Below are positions 46,914 to 59,052 of a stretch of DNA of 64,000 bases, one piece after another (positions within the stretch are counted from its first letter, which is position 1; each line of letters starts with the position of its first letter). The notes under the pieces are model-generated. The model had not been told where the DNA came from, ran no database searches, and saw only the letters and a program-made list of their open reading frames with translations. Location of the stretch: contig NW_006921532.1 in assembly GCF_000340215.1 (NCBI RefSeq), positions 3,079,337 through 3,143,336 of the forward strand, given 5' to 3'. The position numbers and the translations under genes were made by a program. This DNA is from Pseudocercospora fijiensis CIRAD86. Lineage: Eukaryota > Ascomycota > Dothideomycetes > Mycosphaerellales > Mycosphaerellaceae.

Positions 46914-47473
46914 TGGATGGAACGAGAAGAAGCATACACGAACTCAGGCAGGCGGCTTCTTTCCCCATCTCTCGAAGAGCGCCTGTCTCTGCTTGCGACA
47001 CCAAATTCCGACACGAGAGCAATTTGACAGGGACACAAGGGCAAGCGAGGGGTGGTTTGCAGCATTTGAGCGAGGCTATAAGACTCGTGACACGATATCT
47101 ACGGGAGACGAATGGTTTCGTTTCTGGTGTTACATGGAGTGAGCGAGCGAGGAGCATGATCTATACGGGTGGTGATTATGCTTGCAGAGAGGACTGGTCT
47201 AAATCAAATTGTCTTCCTTGAATTCGATTGACATGCCCAATACTGCTTTCTGTGTTCTCGATCTCGATGCTTCGGATCCTCGATGCAGTCAAAAGCTCCT
47301 TCCGATGTCTTTCCTCCGGTCTTGATGAGCACCTTCCTTGCCCGGAAGAAAACTATATCGTTATCGTCGCAAGAAGAGGAGGTCGCCGCCATCTCAAAAC
47401 GTCGTTCTCATTACTCTTGATGTCATGAAATCTACGTGTATCACCACCTTACATTACACAATCATACTCATAC
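46914..47473. other. Convergent 3' spacer
   Basis: 560 bp between SUMO and the single-TM protein gene. Short ORFs on both strands appear to be noise. Confidence 0.5.
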
Positions 47474-49192
47474 TCATACAAAGCTCCCCCGACTCCCACT
47501 TCTCCCATCAGAACTGGTTTCCGACTCTGAGCTCGGCCTTCTCTTCGTCTTCTTCTTCTGAAGCCTCCGTCCACTCCCGGCACTACTCGATCTGGGCCGA
47601 GACGTATTCGCCGTGCGCACACTATTATGAAGACTGATCGGTGGCGCTTGAGGCTGTGATTTATGCAGCTTCTCTGGTATGTATTCTGCAGGACCTGTCG
47701 GCGTGCCGAACGTTCCTGGTTTCAGGATTTCGAAGCCAGTTCCGTGCCCACGAACGACGGATGAGGCTTTCTTTTCAAATGACGGTCGCCTTGGTTGGGT
47801 TGGCTCCGGTGCTGGCGTCTCTTTAGGCTGCGTGCTAGGCTCTGGAGGCGCTGTGCTTTCGACTGCGCTTGACGATGCTGACATGTATACTGACAGCGAA
47901 TCGCCCACGATTTGCATTGCTGATTTGCTGGACGCGACACTTCCGGCACTTGCGGGTCTGTAGTTGTCTCGCATTGGTGATGATGGCGCTGTCTGGCAGA
48001 ACTCGGTAAAGGAGGCTACATTTGGCCCTGGTGAACTTGCGCGGCGGACTGCTGGCGGCAGGGTGTCAATCTTCGGCGGCACGAAAGTTCTGGCGGAGGA
48101 AGCCCAAGTGCCCGCCAAATAGCTCTTGTCGGGAGACTGAGATCTCGATCTTGCCCTGGCGAAGTAATCGCTGGGCTCAGCTGTGATTGTCATTGGCGTG
48201 TTTGCAAAGCTTGCCCATTCGCCACTAAGACCCGGCCTGCGAATGCGTGGTGTCAACTGCCCCGTCTCAGCCGCTTGGGACATGCGATGGCTGTGCATGA
48301 GATCGAGATCGGTCGAGTGCTGTCTCTGCTTGGTCTGATGGTTGAGAAGGCCCGGTGCTGCGGCAGCGATAGGCTCGCTATCTGTGCTATCATCGGTGGA
48401 CTGCGCTGACGCGCCGCTCTCAAAGCTCTCTCCTGCTGCGTCGTGGTTCGGATGAAAGTGGCCTGAAGCCTTGTGAATTGCATCGAGGCCCTCCATTGTG
48501 CTTACGCCAGAGACCTGTCGTAACGCGGGGTTTCCAGTGTATTTAGAAAAAGAGGCTGGTGGGGGTTCCTGGGGCCTTGCGGTCGGTGGTCTCGCGATGA
48601 TGGCCATATCAGAACTGTGACGACTGGCGTAAGACCCAGAGCCCGAAACTTGAGACGTTTTACGATCATGCGAGCCGGGGTGCTGCGCATTTCCTGTCGT
48701 AGGAATGGATGCAGACCTGTCGTGGCTGATCGTTGTCAGCCCCTTTTCGAGGTCGACGCTGTAATGCGTGGTGGGCACATGATCCCGAAGTGACGATTTG
48801 TTAGTATCGCGAGTAGTTGGCGGCTCTGGTGTGTTACTTCTCGAGATCCACACGCCTTCAACCTCAATCCCGCTTTCGATAGCTCTGATGCCGAACGGCA
48901 CATCTACGTCGTGGCTGGCCTCTGGCTTCCGCCGTTGGCTCATTTGACGCGCCACGGCTTGCTCCTTCTTCTCCTGCTCGGCGACTGCACTGTATCTTCG
49001 AAGTTTGCGATGGGCATAGGCAAGCTTCCCACAGCCTAGAAGGACGGTGACAACAATAGCACACTGCATTCCTGTCAGCATGCCGGTTTCCTCATTTGTC
49101 GGCCATATTACCACTTTGGGCGATGCTATACTTACTCCCAGTAAAAACACCAGCTTTTCCCATGTCGCCCATGCCGAAAAGAACTTGCCCAT
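47474..49192 (-). CDS. Uncharacterised single-TM protein with long disordered tail
   Basis: The product is not recognised. The best model has two exons (49192-49136 and 49063-47474), 548 residues. Exon 1 encodes MGKFFSAWATWEKLVFLLG, which joins to CAIVVTVLLGCGKLAYAHRKLRR to form one continuous membrane helix with basic residues after it, so an N-out/C-in anchor is likely. The 72-bp intron has no stop and keeps frame, so an unspliced reading of 572 residues is also open; the spliced form gives the cleaner helix. Residues from about 80 to the end are Ser/Pro/Thr-rich and disordered, with a basic KKKTKRRPS stretch near the C-terminus. Membrane proteins with this layout occur in many filamentous fungi without known function (general knowledge, not checked). 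Confidence 0.78.
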   Translation of the reverse strand: MGKFFSAWATWEKLVFLLGVSIASPKVVIWPTNEETGMLTGMQCAIVVTVLLGCGKLAYAHRKLRRYSAVAEQEKKEQAVARQMSQRRKPEASHDVDVPFGIRAIESGIEVEGVWISRSNTPEPPTTRDTNKSSLRDHVPTTHYSVDLEKGLTTISHDRSASIPTTGNAQHPGSHDRKTSQVSGSGSYASRHSSDMAIIARPPTARPQEPPPASFSKYTGNPALRQVSGVSTMEGLDAIHKASGHFHPNHDAAGESFESGASAQSTDDSTDSEPIAAAAPGLLNHQTKQRQHSTDLDLMHSHRMSQAAETGQLTPRIRRPGLSGEWASFANTPMTITAEPSDYFARARSRSQSPDKSYLAGTWASSARTFVPPKIDTLPPAVRRASSPGPNVASFTEFCQTAPSSPMRDNYRPASAGSVASSKSAMQIVGDSLSVYMSASSSAVESTAPPEPSTQPKETPAPEPTQPRRPSFEKKASSVVRGHGTGFEILKPGTFGTPTGPAEYIPEKLHKSQPQAPPISLHNSVRTANTSRPRSSSAGSGRRLQKKKTKRRPSSESETSSDGRSGSRGSFV

Positions 49193-50706
49193 TGTGGCTC
49201 AGTATTCGATGTGAAATGCCAACCAGGGCAAGTATCAGCTGCGGAATGCGGATGATGCGTAAGGATCCGGCGGGCGACTTGTGCATTGGGGTTCATGAGG
49301 GCGGCATTGGAAAATTGGCGTGTGTGTCTGTCGAGGTGGTGCTTCTGAAAAGGGTCTGTGGTCCAGGAATTGCGGTCGATGCGCTGGAGCTGGAGATGTC
49401 ACCACACCAAAATCCAAGTTAAACGAATGTGCGCCACCGATGGCGTAGCGGTGAAAGACGTCCCGATGGCAAGAATGAAGAACAACGAGCGAAAGGGTGG
49501 TAAGTCGGCGGGCGGAGCAGCGAATGGCTAGGAAGAATGTAGCAATGTCAGTGCAGTCGGAGAATGGAGATGGCGACAGGAGAGCGTCGCGGAAGCGCAT
49601 CATGGCGAACGAGGACGAGGAGGTAGAGGTGGAGGTGGAGCCAGCACTGTGGTTGCAACAGCTGCATGGGCAGACCCGGAAGTGTTTGTGACACACTGCT
49701 CAAGCGTCTTCTGTGGTATTTTTCGCACTCCATGCAAGCGAGCACTCGCACATATGCTTTGGTGAAACGATCGGCCCTACTCGGCGTTTCGAAGATTCAA
49801 GATGCACCATCCGTAGGCCCTGGCACTCGCGACGATTTTCGTACGGCAAGCAATAATAAATCTGATTAAAAGTGTGCTCCATGTTGTGCCACGCCGCGCC
49901 ATGCAGTGTCTTGCTTGCGGATGCCATGTGCGCGACCGCAAATTCCGATGCCGATGCCGATGCCGATGCCGATGCCGATGCCTTTGCCTTGGAACGTGAC
50001 GTCGTGAGCGGCTCTCTTCCGACCAAACAACCAACCAAGAAGGCGCAATGACCAATTTGGGACGGGTATACGCAAACTCAATGTCCCTTGCGGGCAGCGC
50101 GTCTCAATGCGTCCTCTACACTACTTCGGACTGCCTCCATCGAACCCTGACGCGTCCCTCGGTCATTGCGGGCCTCGCGATCCGGATCGGCGAATCCGAT
50201 AATCCGGTGATGCGACGTAGCAGCCAGCTCTTACGATTTTGTTACTCAGACCAGCCGCCGGCCCACGATAAGCCTCTCCGCCAAACCTACACCTACACCT
50301 CGACGACAGCTCTCACGACATTGCTTGCTTGCTTTTCCACCGCTCCGCTCCGCTCCGCTCCGAGGCTGCACGGCTGATGTCAAGCTTTGGAAATGCACGT
50401 CTCGGTGACTAAACCATCGCATTCTTGGGCGCCGTGAAGTGGCGAATGGCTGCCCGTGACCTGCACCCTCGGCCATGTTACGTCTTCCCTGCTGCTCTCA
50501 AGCGATGCAGTCCACAGCCATGTGGGCACGGCACAGCACACATCCTTCACAGTGGATATGGGAACACAGTGGAGATGGGACTCCGTTCGCTGGCATCGTA
50601 TGTTCTGTGAACTTTTCTTTACTGCTCCGTGGCCTGCTTTCCGCTTCTTGGATTTCACATTTCCTAGCATTCCTATCTTGGATCTTTGCCCCCTAGCATC
50701 ATTGAC
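49193..50706. promoter_or_regulatory. Divergent 1.5-kb intergenic region, single-TM protein/MATE transporter
   Basis: Both promoters lie here. A hexanucleotide microsatellite (49,945-49,982) and a short CCGCT repeat (about 50,343-50,362) are the only structures I recognise. Confidence 0.45.
49945..49982. repeat. Microsatellite (CCGATG)6
   Basis: Six perfect copies of CCGATG plus two bases lie in intergenic DNA. They are probably length-polymorphic. Confidence 0.95.
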
Positions 50707-52394
50707 ATGATGGAGAGTCAAGACACGGTCAAGAGTGCTGTGTCATGCTTGCCGAACATTCTCAGGACCTCCAAACAGGATCCACGCTGCGCAAGCTCGA
50801 GCACTCCGGACGAAACGACTTCACTGTTATCAAAACCGGACGGTGAACATGACCCCTCATTATTTGATGCTGATGGGCAAACGAAAGTCGAGAGGATAGC
50901 TTCGGAGTTTTGGATATTGTTGAAAGGATCGATACCCGTCATTCTGGCCTACACCCTTCAAAATTCATTGCAGACCATATCAGTCTTGATCGTTGGCCGG
51001 CTCACTCCCGAATCGCTCGCTGTAGCAGCTTTCAGCTACATGTTTGCCATGGCCTCCGCCTGGCTCATTGGCATGGGAGGAACGACTGCCATTGATACCC
51101 TGGCCTCCGCATCCTTCACTGGAAGCAAGAACAAGCACGATCTGGGCATTATTCTTCAGCGCGCTCTATTCGTCCTCACACTTTTCTACATTCCCGTTGC
51201 GATCCTATGGCTCTGCTCCGAGCCCGTATTCAAACTTCTGGCACAAGAAGACTACATTGCGCGAGACTCGTCCAAATTTCTCGGCATTCTTATCCCAGGT
51301 GGTCTGGGCTACATCTATTTCGAATGTATGAAGAAGTACCTGCAAGCGCAGGAAATCATGAGGCCAGGAACATATGTTTTGTTGATCACATCTCCCATCA
51401 ACGCCGCTCTCAACTACCTCTTGATCCACACCTTCGGACTTGGATTATTCGGAGCGCCCATTGCAACTGGCATCTCCTACTGGCTGTCATTTATCCTCCT
51501 GCTGCTCTACACACGATTTGTGGCGGGCTACGAGTGCTGGGGCGGCTTCGATCGCAAATGTCTTAAGAACATCGGCAGTTTCGCGAGCATCGCAGCACTC
51601 GGCGTGGTGCATGTGGGAACCGAGTGGTGGGCATTTGAGATCGTTGCTATCGTTGCCGGGCAACTTGGCACCATTCCTCTTGCGGCGCAGTCAGTCATCA
51701 GTATGTGATGGAAAGCCCCTGCCCCATCTTTGCCGCGGTATTGCACATTAGCTTACCACTTCGCGCCTTCTTTAGTGACGGCTGATCAGGTCATGAACAC
51801 GATACCTTGTAAGCCCACCGGCCAAAACGTATCTATAGACCCTGCTGATAATGCGTTCTAGTCGGAGTCGGCGTGGCAACATCATCACGAATCGGCAATC
51901 TACTCGGGGCGCGCAATGCAAGAGGAGCTGCCTTATCAGCGAATACTGCAGCATGGTTATCAATGTTGCTAGGCGCTCTTGTGCTTGCGATTTTGATGGC
52001 CACAAAGGACAACTTCGCGCGGTTATTCAACGACGACGATGAAGTTGTGAAGCTCACAGCCAAAGTACTGCCGTATGTCGCGCTGTTCCAGATCGCCGAT
52101 GGTCTCAATGGATCATGCGGCGGAGCCTTGAGAGGTATGGGGAGACAGCATGTAGGTGCTGCGGTCAACATCGCCTCTTACTACTGCGGCGCTCTGCCGT
52201 TGGGCATCTATCTCGCCTTCCATGGCTGGGGTCTTTCAGGCCTGTGGGTGGGTCAGTGCATTGCGCTATACCTTGTCGGCATTCTGGAGTGGGCTATCGT
52301 TGCTTTCAGCAACTGGAACCAGCAGGTCGAGAATGCCTTGAAACGATTAGATCCCGAGGATGTGGCTGAACAAGGCCACGGCAGCGTCGTATGA
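50707..52394 (+). CDS. MATE-family multidrug/toxin efflux transporter
   Basis: Three exons (50,707-51,700, 51,776-51,808, 51,862-52,394) give 519 residues; exon 2 is only 33 nt. The start is the first of two adjacent ATGs (MMESQDTVKS). A polar N-terminal part (about 1-75) precedes twelve predicted membrane spans, with typical MATE features: QTISVLIVGRLTPESLAVAAFS in span 2, GMGGTTAIDTLASASF, and, across the junctions, MTADQVMNTIPFGVG then SSRIGNLLGA. MATE carriers expel cationic or hydrophobic compounds with H+ or Na+ exchange. The fungal branch is related to yeast Erc1/Ythr-type proteins and its substrates are mostly unknown. It lies alone, with no biosynthetic cluster beside it. Confidence 0.94.
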
Positions 52395-53059
52395 CGATAG
52401 CCACGATGGTTACGACATGACTCTTGAGGTAGATCGTATCAGAGCAGACGAAAATTGGCCAGGCTATCGGTTCAGTCATGGTCTTCTTCCGCCCAGATAA
52501 ATCGTACGGCCCTTCCAAATCCGTCAAGTGGATCCCGGCACTAAAATCGCATCTCGGGGACAAAGATTCACTCAACGTCACGGACGCCTCACTGGAAGCT
52601 CGAGCTCCCCACTTCTTATCTTTTTACACAGCTTCACAAACAGGCTTTGACTGCGTCTCATCTTGACAGAGGCCATTGACTAAGACGATACCGCCTCGCA
52701 TGTCAACGCCCGCCGGTCATGCAGCTGCAAGCATGCGAGATGCTTGCCGAGCGTACACCGCATGCATCTACACGTAAGAGCAACGCCCCTCCAGCTCGCC
52801 GACGCTGCTACCGGAGGCTTCAACTTCTGCCTATCTCCAGCAACAAGGAAAGAGCCACGCAGTCGTCGGCCGCCTGACGACATGATACTGCCGTCATGTA
52901 GCTAGGGGCCGCCGGACGCACGCGAGAGTCGATATCCGTTAGGTAAACTGAATCAACGCGACGCGCCGTGTTTACGATGGAGCTGGTCTATATTTGCGTG
53001 ATGTGCAGCACCTTGATGGCAAGAGCTGTTCATTTTTTCAGCAGCCATTGGCAGTCAAG
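52395..53059. other. Intergenic: 5' flank of agmatinase-family gene
   Basis: 665 bp between two + strand genes. No gene or clear regulatory box was recognised. Confidence 0.45.
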
Positions 53060-54648
53060 ATGTTGAATTTCTTTGGCGCAATTGCTGCTCTTACCTTGAG
53101 TGTACTCGCCCTCAGTGCTGAAGCCCATGGAGACCATGATCACGACCAAGAGCCATTGAATGGACCTCACGAGAAGCTGTGGTATAACGTTCTACCAGGC
53201 GATGGAGGAACACAGGTAAGCATTCTACATAAATCGACGGCCATGAAGCTCACACAATACAGGCCGACTCCGTCTTCTCAGGCATCTCGACTTTCGGTCG
53301 AATCCAATACCACCCTTGTCTCGCCTCCGATTCCGTGAAGTACGATATTGCCTTTATTGGCGCTCCGTTCGACACCGGCACTTCCTACAGACCAGGTGCT
53401 CGCTTCGGTCCATCTGGTATCCGGCAAGGTAGCCGTCGATTGAATCTATAGTATGTACAACAAGCTTACTCGAGACATTGGAATTGAGGCTCACGCAAAG
53501 TGCGCTTTAGTGGTGAGTGTGCACGACATGACTTGCTCGCTGAGGGCGTCATCGATTGTCACTTCAGACATGGCGGTCCTACGTCAGCAGTCTAGTTCAA
53601 GAATACCCAGAATTCAGGGCAGCTGCTAATCCTTGAAAGGCGGCTACAACGTTCCATTGGACGCGAACCCATTCAACAGCTGGGCGAAAGTCATCGATTG
53701 TGGGGACATTCCCGTGACTTCGTGAGTGCCAGTAGCATCATCATCATCATCATCAACAAACTCACGAAATCTCTGGCTGATTTACTTATAGATATGACAA
53801 CACCTGGGCATTGCACCAGATCGAAGAAGGCCACAACAGCATTTTGATGCGTGCACCAGCAACCTCTGCGAGCGAGCCTGGCATCTCCAAGCACGGCAAG
53901 ACTCTTCCTCGTGTGATTACCCTCGGCGGTGACCACACCATTACACTTCCATTGCTGAGAAGCATGAACAAAGCATACGGTCCGGTAAGTGGGTTACTTT
54001 TGAAGACACGAGACCACCTGAGCCGGTAAGGGTAGCTGACTCTTCCGTCCATAAACATAGATCACCGTGATCCACTTCGACTCTCATCTAGACACATGGA
54101 GACCCAAAGTCTTCGGAGGATCTCCCAGCAAAGTCGCCAGCGTCAACCACGGAACCTACTTCTACCACGCCTCACAGGAAGGACTTCTCAGAAACGACAC
54201 CAACATCCACGCCGGGATCCGCACGACGCTCAGTGGAACGTCGGACTACGAGAATGACGGATACTGCGGCTTCCACATCGTCGAAGCGCGCGAGATCGAC
54301 ACCATCGGCACCGAGGGCATCATCAAGAAAATTCATGAAAGAGTCGGCCACAAGAACCCTGTGTACCTCTCGATTGATATCGATACGCTTGACCCGGCAT
54401 TCGCTCCGGCGACTGGAACTCCCGAGACAGGTGGATGGTCAACTCGAGAGCTTAGGACGATTATTCGAGGTTTGAAGGGCATCAATCTCGTGGCTGCGGA
54501 TATCGTCGAGGTGGCTCCTGCGTATGATACGAATGCGGAGCTCACGACCATGGCCGCAGCCGATACGCTGTACGAGGTTATGAGTCTCATGGTCATCAAC
54601 GGACCGTTGAGGGTTGCGCAAAGTGTTGAGGGCAAGGAGGATCTCTAG
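53060..54648 (+). CDS. Secreted agmatinase/ureohydrolase family enzyme
   Basis: Residues 1 to about 22 are a signal peptide ([19 protein letters not shown]). The arginase-fold manganese ligands are all present: His191 in GGDHT, Asp214/His216/Asp218 in HFDSHLD, and Asp313/Asp315 in SIDIDTLD. This family cuts a guanidino group to give urea, for example agmatine to putrescine. Exons 1, 2, 4, 5 and 6 are 53,060-53,215, 53,263-53,450, 53,640-53,721, 53,792-53,984 and 54,061-54,648. The frame from exon 2 (ends in TA) to exon 4 (starts GC GGC TAC) closes only if two bases are added. A TG at 53,511-53,512 with acceptor TTTAG before it and donor GTGAGT after it does this exactly, restoring NLY-GGYNVPL and 402 residues. 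The alternative is a two-base deletion. Intron 4 contains an ATC trinucleotide run. Confidence 0.9.
53511..53512 (+). other. Candidate 2-nt microexon of the agmatinase-family gene
   Basis: TG is flanked by CTTTAG and GTGAGT. The upstream intron would be 60 bp with a CTCAC branch-like box, and the downstream one 127 bp with TGCTAAT before the acceptor AAAG. It is the only canonical arrangement I found that connects the two conserved blocks in frame. There is no transcript evidence. Confidence 0.45.
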
Positions 54649-54696
54649 ACAATGCGCGCGCGCGCGCAAGCGGCACAACGAATTTCATTGCGGTGC
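54649..54696. other. Tight convergent junction with GC-alternating tract
   Basis: The stops of the agmatinase-family and xanthine dehydrogenase genes are 48 bp apart, with about 14 bp of alternating GC between them (54,654-54,667). The 3' UTRs must overlap on opposite strands. Confidence 0.7.
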
Positions 54697-57600
54697 TCAT
54701 ATGCTAATGAAAAACGACTTCTCTCCCTCCTGCGCTCTCACTTCTGCTCGCTGTAGAATTGGGTCCGCGCAACTGACGCGTATGCGTTCTACCGTTGCAG
54801 GACTCACAAGGCTGAGAACCTCTTCCTTCCCGTACTGCTTTCGCGCAGCTTTAAGAGCATCACGAATGGCAAAGAACACCGCCGATCCCATGAACAGCGG
54901 TGGCTCTCCCACACCTCGCGATCGCTGTATGGTCCGCAAATTCTCCCATTGCACATCCTTGAGCAACTTGACGTTGAATTCCTGCGGTATATCTCTGAAT
55001 CCGGGAATCTTATATGCGCCTGGCCCACGTGTGAAGATCTGGCCACTCGCACGATGCCACAGCGATTCTTCCATGGTGAAAAGACCCATACCCTGGACGA
55101 AAGCGCCCTCGATCTGGCCGTAGTCGATGGCGGGATTTATAGACCTGCCAACGTCCATCTTGATGTCTGCCCTTCGGCAAGTCCAGTCGCCAGTCAATGT
55201 GTCGACCTCAACTTCAGCTGCTGAAACACCCTGCGTAAAGTAGAAGAACATTTGGCCGGTATTCGGTCCCCATACGTAGCCAATGTCAGGTGTCTTGTAA
55301 AACCCATTTGCGGACAAGTTTACCCTGTCAAAGTACGCCGCGTGGGCGATTTCCTTCATCGTAGCTTCTTTACCCAGCTTCTCCCGATATGGTGCCAGTC
55401 GCTCATTGATCTGCTGGCAGGCATTCCAAATAGCATAGCCATTTAGATCCGACGATGCAGATGCGGCTGTCGAGGATGTGTTCGCCACTGTGTTTGTTGC
55501 CGTTTCGCTAATGAACACGCTCGACTGCGGAACTCCTAGAGCCTCTGCTGCTATGGCCGACATCTTCGTGTGAAGGCCCTGGCCCATCTCTGTGCCGCCG
55601 TGTGCGACCAGTACACTGCCATCATGATAGATGTGGACTAGAGCACCGGCTTGGTTCAAGAAAAGAGCAGTGAAGGAGATACCAAACTTGGTCGGAATGA
55701 TCGACAACCCGCGCTTCTTCCACTTGCTCTTCGCATTGAATTCGGCGACCTCCTGCTTTCGCCGCTCCCAAGCCGACTCCTCTTGCACTTGCTTCCACAT
55801 GAGAGGAACATACCAATCTTTGAGCTCTTGACGAAAATGTGTCTGCTCGCCAGACTTGTACATATTAACCTCTCGCAGCTTCTCCACCGGCATTCCCAGA
55901 TGGTCGGCAACCTCTTCCATGAAGCTCTCGCAGATAAACATTCCTTGTGGACCACCAAAGCCTCGAAAGGCTGTGTTCGAGACAGTGTTAGTCTTGCAAA
56001 TCCTTCCTCGCACCGACACATTGGGGATATTGTAGCAGCCATCGACGTGACTGAGTGCTCTGTCGACAACAGCAGCGCTGAGGTCTTGTGACCAGCCGCC
56101 GTTGTTATAAACGTCCGCGTCTAGTGCTTGAAGCTTGCCGTCTTTATTGACTGCGACTTTCCAATGGCCAAGGAACGGATGTCGTTGTCCCGATGTCATA
56201 ATATCTTCGTCACGATTCAGCATGGCTCGCACCGGTCGCTGCGTCTTCTTCGCTGCGATCGCACAGATGCCTGCAAGCTGGATCGAGCGCGTTTCCTTCC
56301 CACCGAAGCCACCGCCGAGTCGTTTCACTCTGCTGACGATCTTGTTGGCGGACACGCCAGTGACTTGTGCGACGTAGGCTTGCGTCTCAGTTGGGTTCTG
56401 CGTCGAGCTGAAGATTTCCATCTCGCCGTCTTCCGGCTTTGGTACCGCTACGCAGGCATTAGTCTCCAAATAGAAATGTTCCTGCCCACCCATGCGTGCC
56501 ACGCCACTGAAGACGTGGTCAGCGTTGGCGAAAGCCTCCTCGACATCGCCGTTGTTGATGTAATGGTAATGCGGAAAGAAGCTATTCGCAGCTATGGCTT
56601 CTTCCATGGTAAATATAGCAGGCAGATCTTCGTACTCGATCTTCACGGCTCGAGCGCCTGCTTCAGCACGTTTTGGCGAGGTAGCAAGTACTAGGCCAAT
56701 AGGCTGGCCAGCACAGAAGACCTCGTCAACAGCAAAGAAAGTCTCATCGCAATTGGGGGCTCCCCAGAAGTTGGCCTGGGCATTTGGAAGATCGCGGTGA
56801 TCTACGTAGTCGTACACGCCAGGTAATTCCAGTGCTGGTGCGGCATCGACGCTCAGAATCTTCGCGTGAGCCTTGGTACTGAGCACCATGCATCCAAACC
56901 TAAGAGCAATCAGGGTCATCAGTCAGTGTCTCGAAAAATGCTCACTCGGCGCGAGAGTGCTGATACGGTACTGCCGCCTCCGACACAGCTGGCTCAGCAG
57001 CACTTGTCTGGCTGGAGTCATGTCTCGCATAAGAATATACTCACAGTTCGTTTTTCTGCACAGGAATGTCGTCCGTGTATTGAGCTTCTCCCGTGCATTG
57101 CTTCAGTGCCGCAACATGTGGCGTTTCCTTCCCGAGAATCTTTTTTTCATAAGCTTGACCAACAGTATGATCCTTGTGACCCTTGGAAATTTCTCGCTCG
57201 ATCTCATTCAGGCAGTCCTGATCAACTTCCGTTCCTTCGGGATTGAGCGCAGACAATACTTCATGGTAGAACTTATAAAAGAATCCGAGCGCCAGAGATT
57301 TTCTATACGTTGCCATGCCGCCGGGAACACCAAATCTCAGATCGAAATCTTCCTCGAGAGCATTCATGACACCCTCCAGTGTCGCTGGATTGGTGAATTT
57401 CTTGCCGGCGAGGTAAGACATTGCCTTCTTTGCTCCAATAGTGACAGGTGCCATACCACCATACACGAGACTTGAGTCCTTCACGACGTTACCTTCATCC
57501 AGATGTACTCGCAAAGCTGCGTTAACGATAGCAATGTCATCATCCTTTCGTTTCGCTTGTTTGTATGCTCGCATATACTCGCCCTTCTTAGCAAATACGG

Positions 57601-59052
57601 GAATTCGGATGCTGGCAATGATAGCGTCTGGCGGCATTGCAGTCACTCGATAAGCTTTGAAAAACTCGGTCACTAGAAGCAAAGGGTATAGAGGTCAGCA
57701 AATGTCTCAGAACGGCGCCGCTCCATGGCGGAAGCTGAGACCAGACTGCTATATTTGACGCGGCGAGCCTAGCGAGTCTCGCTGGCAGGAGTCATGATGT
57801 ACTCACTGGGAATTTCAATGGTGTTGTCCAGCGACCTTGCGACGATCGTCGCATTGGTTGCCAGAAATACAGGATTCAAGTCTGAAATAGGTGAGGCAGT
57901 CGCAAGGTTACCTGCTGGGGTGCCGGCATTTCTGATCTGACGTCCTGCAAAGTATCTAATCTGTTTGTTGATGGCGGTGAATGGCTGTCCTCTCTCGGAG
58001 CCATAGTGCTCAGCAGCCTCAAGGGAGAGATATTCTAGGTCAGTCAGAGTTACGTTGCCACCTATCTCAATGTGGTCTTCTTCGAATTTATATTGTCGTA
58101 ACTCTGGAATGTCGCCGACGAAGACCGAGACTGTATACTGCATGGCCTTGAACTTGACCTCGATTTGCGTTTCTGTCGATCCTCCGATAATTTTGGCAGA
58201 AGGGTACACGCTTTTGATCTCGAGGAGTTGCTGGAGCGTGACAGGTCTATACCATCGTTTTCGTTTGTTCCCGAATGCCAAAGGCTTGTACTCGTGTCTT
58301 CTGAGCGCAGGTGGAAAGATAAGCTCTGTCTCTGGATTGTATTCGATGAACCCTGGCGGCGTGAAGCGCTTTATGGGCTGGTCGTCCTTGGCACCATTCT
58401 GACAGCAGTCACTTTTGCCATTTGCGTCGCTCTTCTCCATACAGCATCCAGACCCGCCGTTGGTCCTGGCCTTCGCGCATCCCTTGTTCGCGCTGAATGA
58501 CTGTGCTGCGTCCAAAATGGGTCTGTATCCCGTGCATCTGCACAAATTTCCATCAAACGCCTCTTCAACTTCATGTTCGGATGGGCTGTCGTTGTTCCTC
58601 AGGAGCGCATACAGACTCATTACGATGCCAGGCGTGCAAAAGCCACATTGACTGCCATTGCCTTTGGCTATGCGTTCCTGAGCAGGATGAGGCTTCTTGA
58701 CATTGCCGATGCCTTCAACAGTTATAACGTGCTTGCCATCGACTGACACCAATGGAGCAATGCATGCATTGATCGATGCATGATATATCTTCTTCGTGGT
58801 CGGGTTGTACTGCGAGACAACCACAGTGCAGGCTCCACAACCACCTTCTGCACAGCCAAGCTTCGTCCCCGTTAGACCTACGCCTCTTAGATATTCTAGA
58901 AGGGTAACTTCGGGATCGGCTTCGTCGAGGACCACTTTGGTCCCGTTCAGGTAGAATCGCAAGCAGTCATCGTATCGCTGTGTCACCGAGGACAGTGAGT
59001 GTTGCTGGGCAGGTTCAACAGCCGGTTGAGGCTCAATCAGCCCAGGAGCCAT
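54697..59052 (-). CDS. Xanthine dehydrogenase (purine hydroxylase, molybdoenzyme)
   Basis: Three exons (59052-57807, 57672-57045, 56899-54697) give 1,358 residues, the full family length. Domain order is a plant-type [2Fe-2S] domain (GCAEGGCGACTVV, about 80), a second [2Fe-2S] domain (GSQCGFCTPG and NLCRCTGYRP), and a Cys-rich linker with two CC pairs that I believe is usual in fungal forms. Then come the FAD domain (IIGGSTETQIEV, NAGTPAGNLATASP) and the molybdenum cofactor domain (RLGGGFGGKETR, AFRGFGGPQG, GTEMGQGLHTK, GVGEPPLFMG with the catalytic Glu). It ends EKSFFISI. It oxidises hypoxanthine to xanthine and uric acid using NAD+, in the cytosol, allowing purines as nitrogen source. In Aspergillus the orthologue hxA is controlled by AreA and UaY; GATA-type boxes lie upstream. 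Confidence 0.98.

Noticed and set aside
50686..50706. Upstream extension of the MATE protein
   Set aside because: The frame is open but starts at TTG; the ATG at 50,707 is the first real start codon.
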